A DNA stretch of 64,000 nucleotides from Takakia lepidozioides (Eukaryota > Streptophyta > Takakiopsida > Takakiales > Takakiaceae), in assembly GCA_030704615.1 (NCBI GenBank), contig CM060734.1:14570001-14634000 (forward strand), given 5' to 3'. Positions within the stretch are counted from its first letter, which is position 1. Each line of letters starts with the position of its first letter. Shown here piece after piece: positions 44,964 through 57,958 of the stretch. The position numbers and the translations under genes were made by a program. The notes beneath the pieces are model-generated. The model ran no database searches. It was not told where the DNA came from and saw only the letters and a program-made list of their open reading frames with translations.

Positions 44964-46440
44964 TCATTCATCTCCCCCCTGGGTGAGCTTTCGTGGTGCC
45001 TTCCCTTCCACCGGCCCTTGTGTTAACCATACTTGCATAAGATGATGATCCACCAAGTCATGTGTAGCACCCCTGAGAGCCTGCTCATCCTTGAGTCTGT
45101 ACACATCTAACTGCTGCTGTAAAGCCTCCATGCGCTTCGCATGAGGTTCACCCAGGGCCGCATAGGCAGCAGCCAGATTATTGGCTTCCTTCGAAGCCTT
45201 GTTAGCCACAGAGAGTTCATTCTTGTGGCCCGTGAGTGTTTGTTGCAACTTCAGGATGTACCTTTCTTTCTCAGCCTCAACCTGACTGTACTATTGGAAA
45301 GTATCCTCATTGCGACAGATAGTAGCCTTCAAATCAGCAATGAGTTTCCCTTGCTCTATTGTCTCAGCCTCCACCATCATACATCTCTCTGCTTGTCTGT
45401 TAATTTCTAATGCAGTTTGCTCCAGAGCAGTTGTTAGTGTGGCACATTGGATGGTCATTTTCAGATGAACTGCCTCCAACTCTGTATGGAGCACCTTCAC
45501 TTCATGCAATTTTCCCTCATGTTTCACCTGCAACTGCAACTGCTCCTGCTCCAGTCCCACTTCAATCAGATTCCCCTTTGCTGGCAGCTTTCGTGTCCTC
45601 CAACTCTTTCTGCAACTTGAGGTTGGCCTCCACATACACCTTGTTTGCACACTCAGTGGCAATTCTAGCCTCAAACTCTTGCTTGAGCTCATCCCTCAAA
45701 GCTGCCAATTGCGTGGATGGAACATGGGATTTCACATAAGTGCCCAACAAATTGAGTGTCCTACTGATGGAACTCATGAGCATGGCCTGCTGTGGATCTT
45801 CATTGGAGACTTGTTGATGGTCCCCATGATTCTCCACAGTGTGATGTTTCACCAACCGTTCAGGCCATGTTCCCACAAGATCTTCTTCCTGCACGACCTC
45901 CTTCTCCACAGCTGCTGCAGTGCCCTTACATTCTACCCCTGGAACCTCCTCCATAAGTTCGGGTATCAAATGCATAGCAGGGATTTCCTTGGACAAACTC
46001 TGCAGTTTTGGTACCATTGGTTCCCTGACCAATAGGCTCGATAATAGAAGTGGATGGATGAACAACCAGACTTGGCGATATTGGTGGGGGTATCGGATGG
46101 ATATCAGACGTCAACGTGTGTTGCTCCTGACCCACCGGCTTCTCCACGAACAGCAGACGCCTCGCAAGAATCCCCCTGGGTACAACTCTGAGGGACATTT
46201 TGATTCGAACCATGGAGTGTTTGGCTCAGAAGCCGCGGCCACATCAAGAGACGGTGGGATATTGCCTCCACATTGGGCAAAGTGGGCTTTCATTCGCATG
46301 GAGGCTTTTGGGCACAAACTAACCCCTGCATTCTTCCCATCTTTGTAGCCGAGGTGATATAACATGCGATCTTTGTGACCCGCCAGCTTCAATGCACAGA
46401 GATTGCATTGAACACCGTCCTTTTTGTGCGGGTCTACGGT
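44964..46440 (-). pseudogene. BED-like zinc-finger plus coiled-coil protein, frame-shifted
   Basis: Read on the minus strand, the 5' part has CNLCALKLAGHKDRMLYHLG (46415-46355), the C-x2-C-x(n)-H spacing of BED-type fingers found in hAT-derived proteins. After a Pro-rich stretch come about 300 residues of heptad-like Leu/Glu/Ala/Lys sequence (LAALRDELKQEFEARIATE; LEINRQAERCMMVEAE; RMEALQQQLDVYRLKDEQAL), predicting a long coiled coil. The frame changes at about 46190, 46040 and 45570, and a stop interrupts near 45290. The gene is therefore either broken or spread over unrecognised exons. The expected function would be DNA binding by the finger with dimerisation by the coil; no transposase core is visible. 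Confidence 0.55.
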
Positions 46441-46823
46441 GAACCAAGGGATTCACTCCTCCCTCATCCTCACACCCAAAACCCTAACCACAGACTTACG
46501 GTTGAACGAAGAACACTAGTGTACTTGGTAGATTTGTCAAGAGCAATAGAAGTTAGAACAGAATGCGATGGCCCAACACTACGGCATCAATCCAAGTGGA
46601 TCAATGCACCATGTAGTATTGTGCTTTTCGACAATTTGGTGTAAGCCACAACAGCAAACGGTCCGCACCCTCCTCTTGGGCTACACTCTTGCTCAAGGCA
46701 TAGGGAACATTCACTCGCCACAAAAGTGTTTGCCACAAAAGAAGTGAGGGGCATTGTGACCACCTTATATATCCTCCAGTCTCCAAGCCTCACACGCTCG
46801 ACGAATCAGAATCCAATGTTGCG

Positions 46824-47325
46824 ACCGCTCCAGGTCGCACGAGGAAGTCGCATGTTATTTTTTTATAAAAACTGCTGCGATCACCCTCATGCTGGTGGTC
46901 GCAGATATTAAAAAACAGAAAATTGCTGCGACCACCCCCTCGTGGTCACAGATATTAAAAAACAGAAAATTGTTGCGACCACCCCTTTGCTGGTGGTCGC
47001 ACCTATTGAAAAAACAAAAAAATGCTGCGACGACCCCCATACTGGTGGTCGCAGATATTAAAAAACAAAAAAATGTTGCGACCACCCCCCTGATGGTGGT
47101 CGCACCTATTACAAATAAAATAAAAATTGTGCGACCACCAGTAGCGGTGGTCGCAACTGTTTAAGAAAAGAAAAAAATGCGACCACCCCTGCTGGTGGTC
47201 GCATCTATTTTAAAAAACAAAAATGTTGCGACAACCCCTCTGCTGGTGGTCGCAACTCTTAAAAAATAAGATAAATTCTGCGACCACCACCATTGGAGGT
47301 CGCACCAATTTAACAATAATGATTT
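46824..47325. repeat. Hairpin minisatellite (TGCGACCACC ... GGTGGTCGCA)
   Basis: About ten tandem units of 47-57 bp. In each, TGCGACCACC and GGTGGTCGCA form a 10-bp stem around a short loop, and stems are joined by AT-rich linkers such as GATATTAAAAAACAAAAAA. Stem mismatches are rare while loops and linkers vary. The first unit (GCGACCGCTCCAGGTCGC) is atypical. Confidence 0.95.
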
Positions 47326-47510
47326 AAAAATGACCTCAAATACTGGCGGATGGAGTAATTTATAAAACAATCCATTCACTTGCCAAGGTGTCGCTTGGAA
47401 TACAACGTGTCCACCTACGTGACATATTTTTCACCTAACTCATGTTTTACTGATTTTTCGGCAAAACTGACATGACGTTGGTCGCGTCAACGTCACGTCC
47501 GACGTAACGT

Positions 47511-50500
47511 GTGCAACCCTGGCGAGTGGGCCATCTAGAGGCACAATTCACTTCAATCATCAAGACCATTGAAACAATGGGCGACCGCATGAGCTCCATC
47601 GGTCAGCAGATTACCAGCTATGTGGGATATCGAGATGCGGTTCCAGTTGGAGAGTCCGGCCCCAACCCGGCCAAGGTACGGTGTTCCAATTGCAACAACT
47701 CGGGACATGCGTCTCAACACTGTCCTTATCCCACTTGGGAGAGGCAGATAAGCCGGAAACCAACTTATGGGATAGGCCAAAAAGGTAATTCAATCAAACC
47801 CGGAGAGGTTGTAAAAAATGCGGAAGAACCACTCACCCAACTGAAAATTGTTGGAGTGACATTGTGTGTTTGTATTGTGGCCAACAAGGTCACCCCTTGG
47901 ACAAATGTCCTCATAGACAAGTGGACCAGCCTACGCCGGCCACCATTCAACAAGTAGGGAGGAATTTGGAAGGGCAGCGGGCACCCTTCCCGGATCAGTA
48001 TACCACTGAACCACCCAACCCTCTACCACAACAGCATAGCATGTATTTTGCTACTACAACGCAGATAGCGCAATGACCTAGGGCAGATCAGGTAGGCCCA
48101 TCATATTCTGGAGGCAATGCAGCTACGGGACAGAATTCCCGAGCGGCCTATTCAAATCATGCGGCCCAGATAGCCCAGGGTTCTTCTAATACGTGGTCTC
48201 CCCCTCAGGATGTAAGGGTGCAGGGAGGGCATTAGGCGTCCACTTCAGCGCGCCCAGCAGTAGACCAACAGCATAGACCAACGTACATCCAGGTCATTTG
48301 TCCCGTCAACAGGAGACGCAACACCAAGTAAATTGGATTGCAAGTGAGCTCGGCGCCACTCAAACTACGCAAGCTAGCCCCAAGAAAGGTAGCTATGCAG
48401 TAATGACCCGACGGCAACGAGATACGCTAGGGAAAAGCCCTGGGTATGTGGCATCGGAGTTAGCCACATCGACATCGGAACAAGAGGATCTGAACTTTAA
48501 AGTCATGAAGTCAGATGCACGGAAGGTGGCAGAAACTGTACTCAGGGAAGAAGAGGATATCCATCCCAAGGAGAAGGAGGTAGCATTTGCAGAGACCGAA
48601 TCTCCGGCAGTCCAGCCAACCATTTCCCAGCCACCTTTGACATCCAGGGCAAAGAGTCTGGCCCATCGACCGGTAGCACCAGAGAAGCTTCCCAAAAGGA
48701 GAATGCATTCCACCATGCGCTTCACCGACGAGTTGGAGCCGTATAATCTAATGGAAGACTTGCGCCACATTCAGGCAAACATTACATTTGCCCAACTCAT
48801 AGCACTGGCACCAACAGTTTGACATGCTCTCAAGGCATCTTTGGTGAGGAAGCGAGTAGGTACTTTTGCTCATACCAACCACATTAACGCTCATGTCGAT
48901 CCAGGTTCAGTAGAAATAGAAGTGGAGATTGCAGACTGCCTTATACGACATTGTTTAGTGGATGATGGGGGCTCAGTCAACATCATGCCACTCTCCACCT
49001 TGTCAAAGTTAGGATTGAACATGACAGGGGAGTCCCCATTAACCATCAGACTGGCTGACCAACGGAAGATCAGACCAGTGGGTCACATAGCGAATGTTCG
49101 GGTGAAGACCGGAGGCTACACGTACGCGGTAGATTTCCAAATCATAGACTTCCCCATTGATGAGTATTCATACGCACTCCTATTAGGGAGGCCATGGTTG
49201 GTCCAGGCCCGAGCTCGAATGGACTGGGGGGCAGGTACCATCACTTATGGGATAAAACCTTACACGACTACAGTCGCTTTTCTTTCGGGAGCACTTCACG
49301 ACAAAATAGATGAGGATGAGCTCAGTATGATTGGTTCTGAAGAGGAATCTGCGGACTTGAGTGAGGAGGATTGGTGGACAGATAGAGAGGTCCATCCAAC
49401 GTCACATGCTCATCAAGTATTAGCAACAAACACCGCGCTTTGCAGGGAGGTTAAGCGAAGGAAGGTAGGACTAGAGGACGCCGTCAAGTCCCTAGGTCCG
49501 GGTTTATATGAATGCGAGTCTGATGCAGACTGCATCGCCTGGTTGTTTGGAAACCAAGGCAAAGAGGTGATGGTACACTCGGTATCAACCGAGGCACTTC
49601 CGGAGTTTGAATCACTAACCGAGCTCTTCTCGATATTCGCCGAACAAGTTGGTCTGTAGGAACCGGAGATTCCTCAGGAGGAGAACAGCGAGATCATTGA
49701 AATGAGAATTGTGGAGGAAGCCGACTTGGAAAGGGATGTTATGAAACACAGTGCCCCCTACATTCCATATTTACAAGGATCAAATGGATCACGGTTTGAA
49801 CCAGGATCAGCCTTCACAGCCGAGCCAACAACGCAATTGGTCGACATGGCGGTGGGAGGAAAATCACCCAAGATGGTGAAGGTTGGATCCCATTCGACAG
49901 TAGAACAGGCAGCAGAGTATCAAGCCTTGTTCAAGGAATTTCGGGACGTCTTCGTGTGGTCCTACACCAAGTTGAAGGGGGTGCCCTCTTATGTGGCAAT
50001 GCACTCTACTCCCCTGATTCCGGGAGCTATGCCACGACGACATCGAGAAAGGAGGGTGAATCCCAATTTGGCTCTTCTCATCAAAGCAGAAATCAAAAAA
50101 CTGCTAGCCACTGAGTTTATCTTTCCAGTGGAGACATCAGCTTGGGTGTCCCCCATGGTGATCGTTCGGAAAAAGAACGGAGGATTAAGGGTATGCGTGG
50201 ACTTCCGCCCCCTTAACAAGGTAACGCACAAGGATCATTTTCCCTTGCCGTTTATAGACACATTGGTGGAAGAAGTAGCAGGGAAGGAACTCTACTCTTT
50301 CATGGATGGATTCTCGGGCTACAATCAAGTGTTGATCAACCCAAAAGATGTGTTGAAGACCACATTCACCTCACCCTGGGGAACATTTGCCTACACAAGA
50401 ATGCCCTTTGGCTTGTGCAACGCACCCCTGACATTTCAGAGGGTCATGACGTATGCTTTCTCGGACATTGTGAGAAAGAATCTGGTCATTTTTTTAGATG

Positions 50501-51115
50501 ACTTTTGTTGCAACGGAGATGCAAAGGATCACGTTGTGGCACTACAAGAATGCTTCATCGGGTGCAGAGATAATGAGATATCTCTCAATCCAATGAAGTG
50601 CATATTCGCAGTCACACATGGACTGTTATTGGGACACATAGTGTCCAGAGACGGTGTGGCAACAAACCCAGCAAAAGTAAGCGCCATCGTCAAACTCCCC
50701 GCACCAGAGACGTCGTCCAAGGTGAAGGGATTCCTTGGCCACACAGGGCGGTATATGAAATTTATGGACAAGTATGCAGCAGAAGCATTACCTCTGACCC
50801 GATTATTTAAGAAGAACCAGGTATTTTCCTGGGATGCAGGGTGTCAGGAGTCTTTCGAAATGTTCAAGCAACGCTTGGTGTCTGCAGTCTTGGCAGCACC
50901 GGATAATTGGAACACGCCTTTTCATGTTTATGTTGATGCTTCAGCGGTGGCAGTAAGTTGTGCCCTTTGCCAACCAGACGATGATGGCCATGATCATCCG
51001 ATATCTTTCGCCAGTCGAGGCACCTTGGAATTCCCACCAGGAATGGATGGACATGCACGAAGACGACTTCGATTGCGCAGTATGAAGTTCACTCTTGTGG
51101 GAGGGAAACTTTATA
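47511..51115 (+). pseudogene. Ty3/gypsy gag-pol, disrupted and running into the gap
   Basis: Gag end: two CCHC knuckles, CSNCNNSGHASQHC (47682-47723) and CLYCGQQGHPLDKC (47867-47908), lie in different frames. Protease: VDDGGSVNIMP (near 48958), the DGGS form of the aspartic active site used by some plant gypsy elements. RT: FRPLNKVTHKDHFPLP, FGLCNAPLTFQR and FLDD (50491-50502). RNase H: FHVYVDASAVAVSCALCQ (near 50920). Protease and RT share one frame, interrupted by TGA at 48820-48822 and TAG at 49657-49659. The frame also degrades near 51050, just before the N run. Integrase and LTRs are not seen and may lie in the gap. Such elements move by reverse transcription in cytoplasmic particles; this copy is dead. 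Confidence 0.85.
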
Positions 51116-51615
51116 NNNNNNNNNNNNNNNNNNNNNNNNNNNNNNNNNNNNNNNNNNNNNNNNNNNNNNNNNNNNNNNNNNNNNNNNNNNNNNNNNNNNN
51201 NNNNNNNNNNNNNNNNNNNNNNNNNNNNNNNNNNNNNNNNNNNNNNNNNNNNNNNNNNNNNNNNNNNNNNNNNNNNNNNNNNNNNNNNNNNNNNNNNNNN
51301 NNNNNNNNNNNNNNNNNNNNNNNNNNNNNNNNNNNNNNNNNNNNNNNNNNNNNNNNNNNNNNNNNNNNNNNNNNNNNNNNNNNNNNNNNNNNNNNNNNNN
51401 NNNNNNNNNNNNNNNNNNNNNNNNNNNNNNNNNNNNNNNNNNNNNNNNNNNNNNNNNNNNNNNNNNNNNNNNNNNNNNNNNNNNNNNNNNNNNNNNNNNN
51501 NNNNNNNNNNNNNNNNNNNNNNNNNNNNNNNNNNNNNNNNNNNNNNNNNNNNNNNNNNNNNNNNNNNNNNNNNNNNNNNNNNNNNNNNNNNNNNNNNNNN
51601 NNNNNNNNNNNNNNN
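51116..51615. other. Assembly gap of 500 N
   Basis: The run of N is exactly 500 long, the conventional filler for a gap of unknown size. It cuts the RNase H part of the plus-strand gypsy element. The 94 bp after it, before the chromovirus LTR, show no recognisable domain. Confidence 1.
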
Positions 51616-51709
51616 GCCCGTGCTTGCCACAATGCCCACACTACAATTTGCAGGCTGTGCTACGTGTTGCGGCCCTTTGCTTCCCCTCTGGGCAATCCTT
51701 CTTGGACAA

Positions 51710-52436
51710 TGTCGCGCACCTCACTTCGGTAAGCTCCCCTTCAAGTCATAGTTACTCGCTCCGATGCGCGCGCCTAACTCCCAACCTGGCCGCCGGGCCA
51801 ACTTGGAGCTTCGGCTGCTCACCGGGACATAACGGTCCCCCCTTCGCTTCCCACTAAACCCTCCACCTATTTGGGCCTAGGAGAATTTCCCTTTGGTAGA
51901 TGGCAGTCCGGAACAGCTCCCCACTCTTTGGTCGCTTTCCGGCTCGCTCGCTTACTCACTAGTTTTTGGTCACCAACGGGCTTGCACCGTTCTCGGGGTT
52001 ACTACTCCCCTATATATACTTCTGTAGCTGTCCGCGGGGGTTTCACAACCAGCCATGCCATTTTATGGCGAACCACCACGAAAACCCTCGACTCCCGGTG
52101 ATGAGTCGCGGTGAGTCTTGGCCCACTCACCACGGCCCCATGGACCGTGATGAGTCCCAAGACTCCCCACGACTCCCACCACGAGGTCTCCGCCCCATGG
52201 TGAGTCCTATGCCACCCCCACTAAGTCCCGCTAAGCTACCACCACCCCTTGTGGAGCCACCCCCACCGCAACCCGGTGTGCGGGGCTCCACCTAGTGAGC
52301 GCCTCCGCCTCCTTGAGTGCCTTGGGCACTCAAGGGTGCTTCAGCCCCCCATACCTATCGCTGCCGCTGCCCCCACCACAGGGGCAGCCCCTCTGTGTGT
52401 CCCGACCCCCTGCCCTCAAGGCAAAGGGCCGCGACA
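51710..52436 (-). repeat. 3' LTR of chromovirus element
   Basis: 727 bp, bounded on the plus strand by TGTCGCG and CGCGACA, a perfect 7-bp inverted end with the TG...CA rule. It matches 57959-58684 with about 22 differences by eye (roughly 3 percent), many of them C/T or G/A transitions. A TATATATA box lies at 52011-52018. Confidence 0.95.
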
Positions 52437-53340
52437 CACACCCCTACCAACAGGGAGTCGATGTCCTCATCGACTTGTCCATTTTGTAGAAACGAACATC
52501 CAAGTTGTGGCGTCCCACATCAAGGAGTTTGTTTCCGCACCATGGCGTCCCATGGCAAAGAACCAAACCCCACACTTGACTCTACTCTCCACTAGCTAGT
52601 TCGGCCGACTTCCTCCAAGTCCCGGCCAAGGGTGGAGCCTCTCAAGCTCCTCCCAGTGCACTCTTCTTGGCCTACTTCAAGCCAAGGAACGATCCTCCCC
52701 GAGGATCGAATCGCCTTACTGCAACAACATTGCTTGCGACCGCTCATGATGCCGCTTTTGGCATCACCTTGAGCAAGGGTTCACCTGGAACCCTCTTTGA
52801 CTAGGAAGATAACCTTGAACCAACCGTGCGCCCCAATCACTACAATTGGGTCCGCCTTGGAATGCTGGCCTGAGGTACGGGAACACGCCGAAGCCGCACT
52901 ACGACTTCGTCCCGAGGCTACACGATTATAGTACGTGAACGGAAGCACGTAGCTTCCGCGTTAGCCCGCACTACAAGGCAACCCCCTCGGTAGCGCAGTT
53001 ATAGTACGCGCACGCGCCAGGTGCGCACTAGCACGTGAACTCCCAAAGAAGGCGCAAGTTTCCTTGCCCCTTGGATGGGGGTCACCCGATTTCGGCACTA
53101 CGCAAACACACGATTAACCCAATTTACCTCTCCCACTTTTATAAGCTAGCATGCATTCTACACACTAGCCAACCATACCATGCATCACCATTCCAAACAA
53201 AATAGGACGCACAACATTTGGAACCCATTTCCTTTATAACAAATTTTTGTACAATACAAGTTTTTGTAATCGGATTCCTAAGCTAGCTAAGCCGGGCTAA
53301 GCATGCATTTCCTCCCCACGCTCCAAGGTTGATGTCCCCA
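52437..53340 (-). other. 3' untranslated region of the chromovirus element
   Basis: About 900 bp between the integrase stop and the 3' LTR. No open frame of interest. On the minus strand it ends in TTGGTAGGGGTGTG just before the LTR, a weak polypurine tract where plus-strand DNA synthesis would start. Confidence 0.6.
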
Positions 53341-56300
53341 TCAACGCTTCTTCCGCTTTTGAGGTCGCCCTTCGAAAGCTGCAACCGCCTCGGACGCGTT
53401 TCCCATTTCTGAGGCACGCACCCAAGATGCCTCCACATGATGATAGCCCTTCCATTTGACGAGATACTCCGTTTCTCGGTTCTTGAACCTCCTCGACTTA
53501 AGTATTGCCTCCACCTCGTACTCAGGTTCATTTTCATGATCCAACAGCATAGGTGGCGGACGCAACACTTGATGCCGATTCGGACGCGCTTCGTCTTTGA
53601 AGTAAGGCTTCAAAAGGGAGACATGGAATACTGGGTGCACCTTGTTGTTTGCCGGCAGCTCCAATTCATACACATCCTCATTCATGACCTTCCGAATGCG
53701 AAAGGGTCCCGCATATGGAGGTACGAACTTCGGACTCACTTCCGGAGGTAGTCGGAAATTCTTGATGTTCAACCAGACCTCCGTGCCCGCCTCAAACTTC
53801 ACTTCCCTCCGCTTCCGATTCGCCTGCCTTTCATACCGTTTCCTAGCTTTGGCAATATTGTACTTTGCGAGCTTCAACAAACGCTCGCGTTCTTCTAGTA
53901 CCTCCGCTACTGCCGGTTCCTCAACATCCTGGGCGGCCCAACTTGTCGGCACCAGAGGTGCTTTTCCATAGACCAATACGAAAGGGGAAACTCCCGTTGC
54001 GGAGTGTTTTGTGTTATTATAACAGAACTCTGCCGCGTCTAAGTGTTCCATCCAATCTGATTGGTCTGCCGACACGTAATTCCGCAAGAATTGCTTCACT
54101 ACGGAATTCACTCTTTCTGTTTGGCCGTCCGTCGTAGGTCGGAATGCGGTGCTCATCTTCAGCCTCGTCCCCATCTTCTTCCAAAGTGTCCTCCAAAATT
54201 TACTGATAAACTTTGGATCGCGGTCCGAGACAATATCCTTTGGGACTCCATGATGCTTTAAGACGTGGGTGAAGTAAAGTCGCCCTGTCTCCTGCGCCGT
54301 TGCCGTCTCCTTGGTGGGGATGAAATGGCCCATTTTACTGAACCTATCCACCACCACCATGATTACATCGAATCCTTTTGACAGCGGCATAGCAGTCATG
54401 AAATCCATCAAGACACTTTCCCAAGTCCCCTCTGGAATCGGCAAGGGTTGTAACAGCCCCGCTTGCTTTTTGTACTTGCTCCGGTTTTGTTGGCATGTGG
54501 TGCATGTCTTGACATACTCCTCTGCCTCCTCCCTTAGTTTGGGCCAGAAATACTCTTTCTTCAAGAGTGCCGCAGTGCGCTTGGCTCCGCCGTGGCCCGC
54601 AAGCGGGCTATCATGGCATTCTCTCAAGAGACTATCCCTGATCCCTCCCTTCGGCACGTAGAGACGCTTTTGCTTATACCGGAGCAGTCCATTTTGCAAG
54701 TGGAACTGCGATTTAACCCCCATCCTCAAGTCCTGCATCACGAACTTTGCCAGCTCATCCTTCCGGCAAGCCTTCCGGATCTTCCTCTGGAGCGCCGTCT
54801 CGCCCTTGTACACCAACAAGAGCTGCTGCTTTCTACTTAAAGCATCGGCCACCACGTTGTCTCATCCCGGTTTGTACTGGATATCCACGTCGAACACCGC
54901 CAAAGTATCTTGCCACCTAAGTTGTTTTGGGGACAACTTGGGCTGCGTGGCAAAATACTTCACCGTGACATTGTCCGTGAACACCTTCACTGGGTTGGAA
55001 CCAACATAGTGGCGCCAAAGCTTGAGGCAATGCACCACCGCCTTCATCTCTTTTTCGTGCGTTGGCCACCGTCGCTCCACTTCATTCAATTTCTTACTTT
55101 CGTAAGCCACTGGACGTCCATCTTGCATAAGTACACCCCCAATCGCGAAGTCCGACGCATCTGTATGAATCTCAAATGGACGATCAAACTCCGGGATTTT
55201 CAAGACTGGAGCTTCCGCCATCCGCTGCTTCAATTCAGCAAAAGCTTGGCCACAAAATGTATTCCATTCCCAGACTTTGGATTTACACAGAAGGTCCGAC
55301 AACGGCCCCGCGATCTTGGCGAAATTTCTCACATACTTCCGGTAATAGGAGGCGAGTCCTAGGAAGGATCGCACTCCCAGGACCGAAGTCGGAGGCTCCC
55401 AGTCCAAGATCGCCCTCACCTTTCTGTCATCCATTTTGATCCCATCCTGTGTAATCACATGCCCCAGGAACTCCACTTTTGTGACCCCGAATTCGCACTT
55501 TGAAGCTTTGGCATACAGCTTCCCTTCTCGCAATTTTTGGAACACCCTTTTTAGGCGCTCCAGGTGTTCTTCCTTTGTTTTCGAGTACACCAAGATGTCG
55601 TCGATGTACACGATCACAAAGTCATCCAACCACTCCTGGAAAAGGCTGTTCATCAGCGTGCTAAATGTCGCTGGTGCATTGGTGAGCCCAAAAGGCATCA
55701 CCCAGAACTCATATGAACCACACCTTGTCCTGCACGCGGTCTTCTCCTCATCTCCTTCCGCCACCCGAATTTGATGATAGCCGGAGCGCAAGTCGATCCG
55801 GCTGAAATACTTCGCTCCTGCCAACCGATCGAAGAGGTCGTCGATCCTTGGCAAAGGGTACCGGTTTTTTATAGTCACCTTATTCAAAGCCCTGTAATCG
55901 ACACACATCCGCAACGTCCCATCCTTCTTGTCTGCAAATAGCACCGGGGCTCCGTAAGGTGACTTACTTGGCCGGATATAACCCTTTGACATTAGATCCT
56001 TGAGCTGAGTCTTCAGCTTGACCAACTCTCTGTGGCTCAACCGGTAGGGCGCCTTGGCAGGCGGTTCCGATCCCGGTATCACCTCAATTTTGTGGTCAAC
56101 TCCTCTTCGCGGTGGCAAGCCGCTTGGTAAATCCTCCGGCATCACATCCTGGTATTTCTCCAAAATCCCCTTGATCCAATCTGGGCTCGGCTCCCCATCG
56201 CCTTCTCCTTTCACTTCTCTAATGTAAAGCAAAAATTGGGGCTCGTGTGCCTCCTCCACGGCCCACTCCTTTGCTAACAGAAGGTTTATTCGCCCTCCCA

Positions 56301-57903
56301 CGGATTTGGGCGTTTCCGACACTCGTAAAACCTCGCCACCATTCCCACATGGCAGCGTGACTACTCTCTTGCGGCCATCTATGACCGCTCCGGATTTGCT
56401 CAAAAAGATCATCCCCAAAATGAGATCCACTCCATCGATCTCGCAGATGGTGAAGTTCTCACGTCCCTCCCAACTCCCCAATTGAAGAGGAACATCAAAC
56501 GCCAACCTTGTCGCCAACTGTGGTTCTCCTTTGGCAAAACGCACCTCAATAGAGGCCCCCACGTCACTTGTCGGGAGTCCCAACTTTTGTGCCGTTGTCG
56601 GTGTCATGAAGGAGTGCGACGCTCCCGTGTCCACCAACAACGACACATTAGTTCCGGATATTATCCCATCCACGAACAATAACTGACTCCCTTTTCGTAA
56701 GGCGCCAGTTTCCTGATACAACTCACAAGAAAATTTGCCTACCTTGCAAGTCCTGACGACCACCGCTTCCACCAAGCGACTGATGGTATCTTCCGACAGC
56801 TCCGTGGTCGCCCGAGTTATGTTTAATTGCCGGGGCTTCGTGCACTTCTTGGCCATGTGCCCGGGCTCCCCGCAATTGAAACACACTCCATCAAAGGTCG
56901 CATTCTGTCCGCCATAAGCCGCTCCACCCGCTTTTCCTTTCGAAGCGCCGGGTGCCGCCTTGACGTGTGAAGGCCCTCCCTTCGATTTCCACGTGCCATT
57001 GTCGCCGCGTGGCCTATCCCACTTCTTTTCCGGTCGGAAGGAGTCACCTTCCCGCCGGGTCTTCTTGTGGTTCAGCTCCGTACGGCCTTGTCTCTCACCC
57101 CTAGGGACATCCGAGAAACATTCAGCCCTCTCAATTGCCTCGTTCAAAGTCTTGGGTGGCTTCTCCTCCAACTTCCGCCTGGCCCATGGGGCCAGTCCCG
57201 CCACAAAGTTGAAGACCATTTCTGGTTCTGCCATGTCCGCGACTTCGAGCAATAGCACATTGAAAGCCTGGACATACCCCCGAATGTCATCTGTTTGCTT
57301 CAAATTCCTCATCTTGTCCCGGGTAAGCCAGGACGCGTTGAGGGGCACAAACTGTCTCTTCATCAATTCCTTGAACCCACTCCAGTTCAAGGTTTCCGGG
57401 CTTGGACCTCGGTCGTGAAGGCGTTTCTGCCACCATTGTTGAGCATAGCCCCTCAAATAGGTGGGAGCCACTTCCACCCGATCCTCGTCACTCAACTTGG
57501 CCGCCCGGAAGTATTGTTCTAGCTCCAGGAGCCAGGTTTTGAGTGCCTTCCGATTTCGGACGCCCTCGAAGGTGCCGGGTTCCTTAGGCTTCACCTTAAA
57601 CTTTGCCTTAGTGGAAGTGGCATTAGCCGCCTTCAACACGTCTTTCAACGTCCCGCCAAACTGCGCCAACAACCCTTCCCAAAAGGCTACCGGCATGGGA
57701 GGCATATGTTGGTCGGTCGGAACTCTCACGGATTCCTCGGGCTCCGACTCCTCGGATTCCTCCCGCTCTTGAGCAGCCTCGCTTTCAGAAACCTGCGTCG
57801 CTTCCTCAAACGGCCGCTTCGGTGACACGTCGCCCCCATCGGGCTCACCGGGATCATCATCTTTTGGGCCGTTCCGCTTTCGCTTCGGCTTGCCCGACCC
57901 CAT
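53341..57903 (-). CDS. Chromovirus (Ty3/gypsy) gag-pol polyprotein with chromodomain, one nonsense codon
   Basis: Start at ATG 57903 ([12 protein letters not shown]), inside a frame that stays open upstream through the primer site. In order: gag domain with WWQKRL (near 57430); knuckle [14 protein letters not shown] (near 56883-56842); protease [11 protein letters not shown] (near 56630); RT with [23 protein letters not shown] and YIDD (55597-55608); RNase [15 protein letters not shown] (near 55160); integrase zinc finger H-H-CxxC (near 54600-54490); the D,D,E core ([23 protein letters not shown]); a GPF module; and a C-terminal chromodomain ([11 protein letters not shown]...[15 protein letters not shown], near 53520-53410). 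The only defect seen is TGA at 54862-54864, between RNase H and integrase, where related elements have Arg. Chromodomains direct insertion toward marked chromatin. Confidence 0.95.
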
Positions 57904-57944
57904 GATGAGGCCAATCCCAAGGACGATCGCATACTGAACTCTAA

Positions 57945-57956
57945 GCTCTGATACCA
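57945..57956 (-). promoter_or_regulatory. Primer-binding site for initiator Met tRNA
   Basis: On the minus strand TGGTATCAGAGC starts two bases inside the 5' LTR end. This is complementary to the 3' end of plant initiator methionine tRNA and primes minus-strand DNA synthesis. Confidence 0.95.
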
Positions 57957-57958
57957 AG

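Noticed and set aside
46587-46793. Small Cys-rich minus-strand frame near the hairpin minisatellite
   Set aside because: Short, without motif or start context, and not conserved elsewhere in the window.
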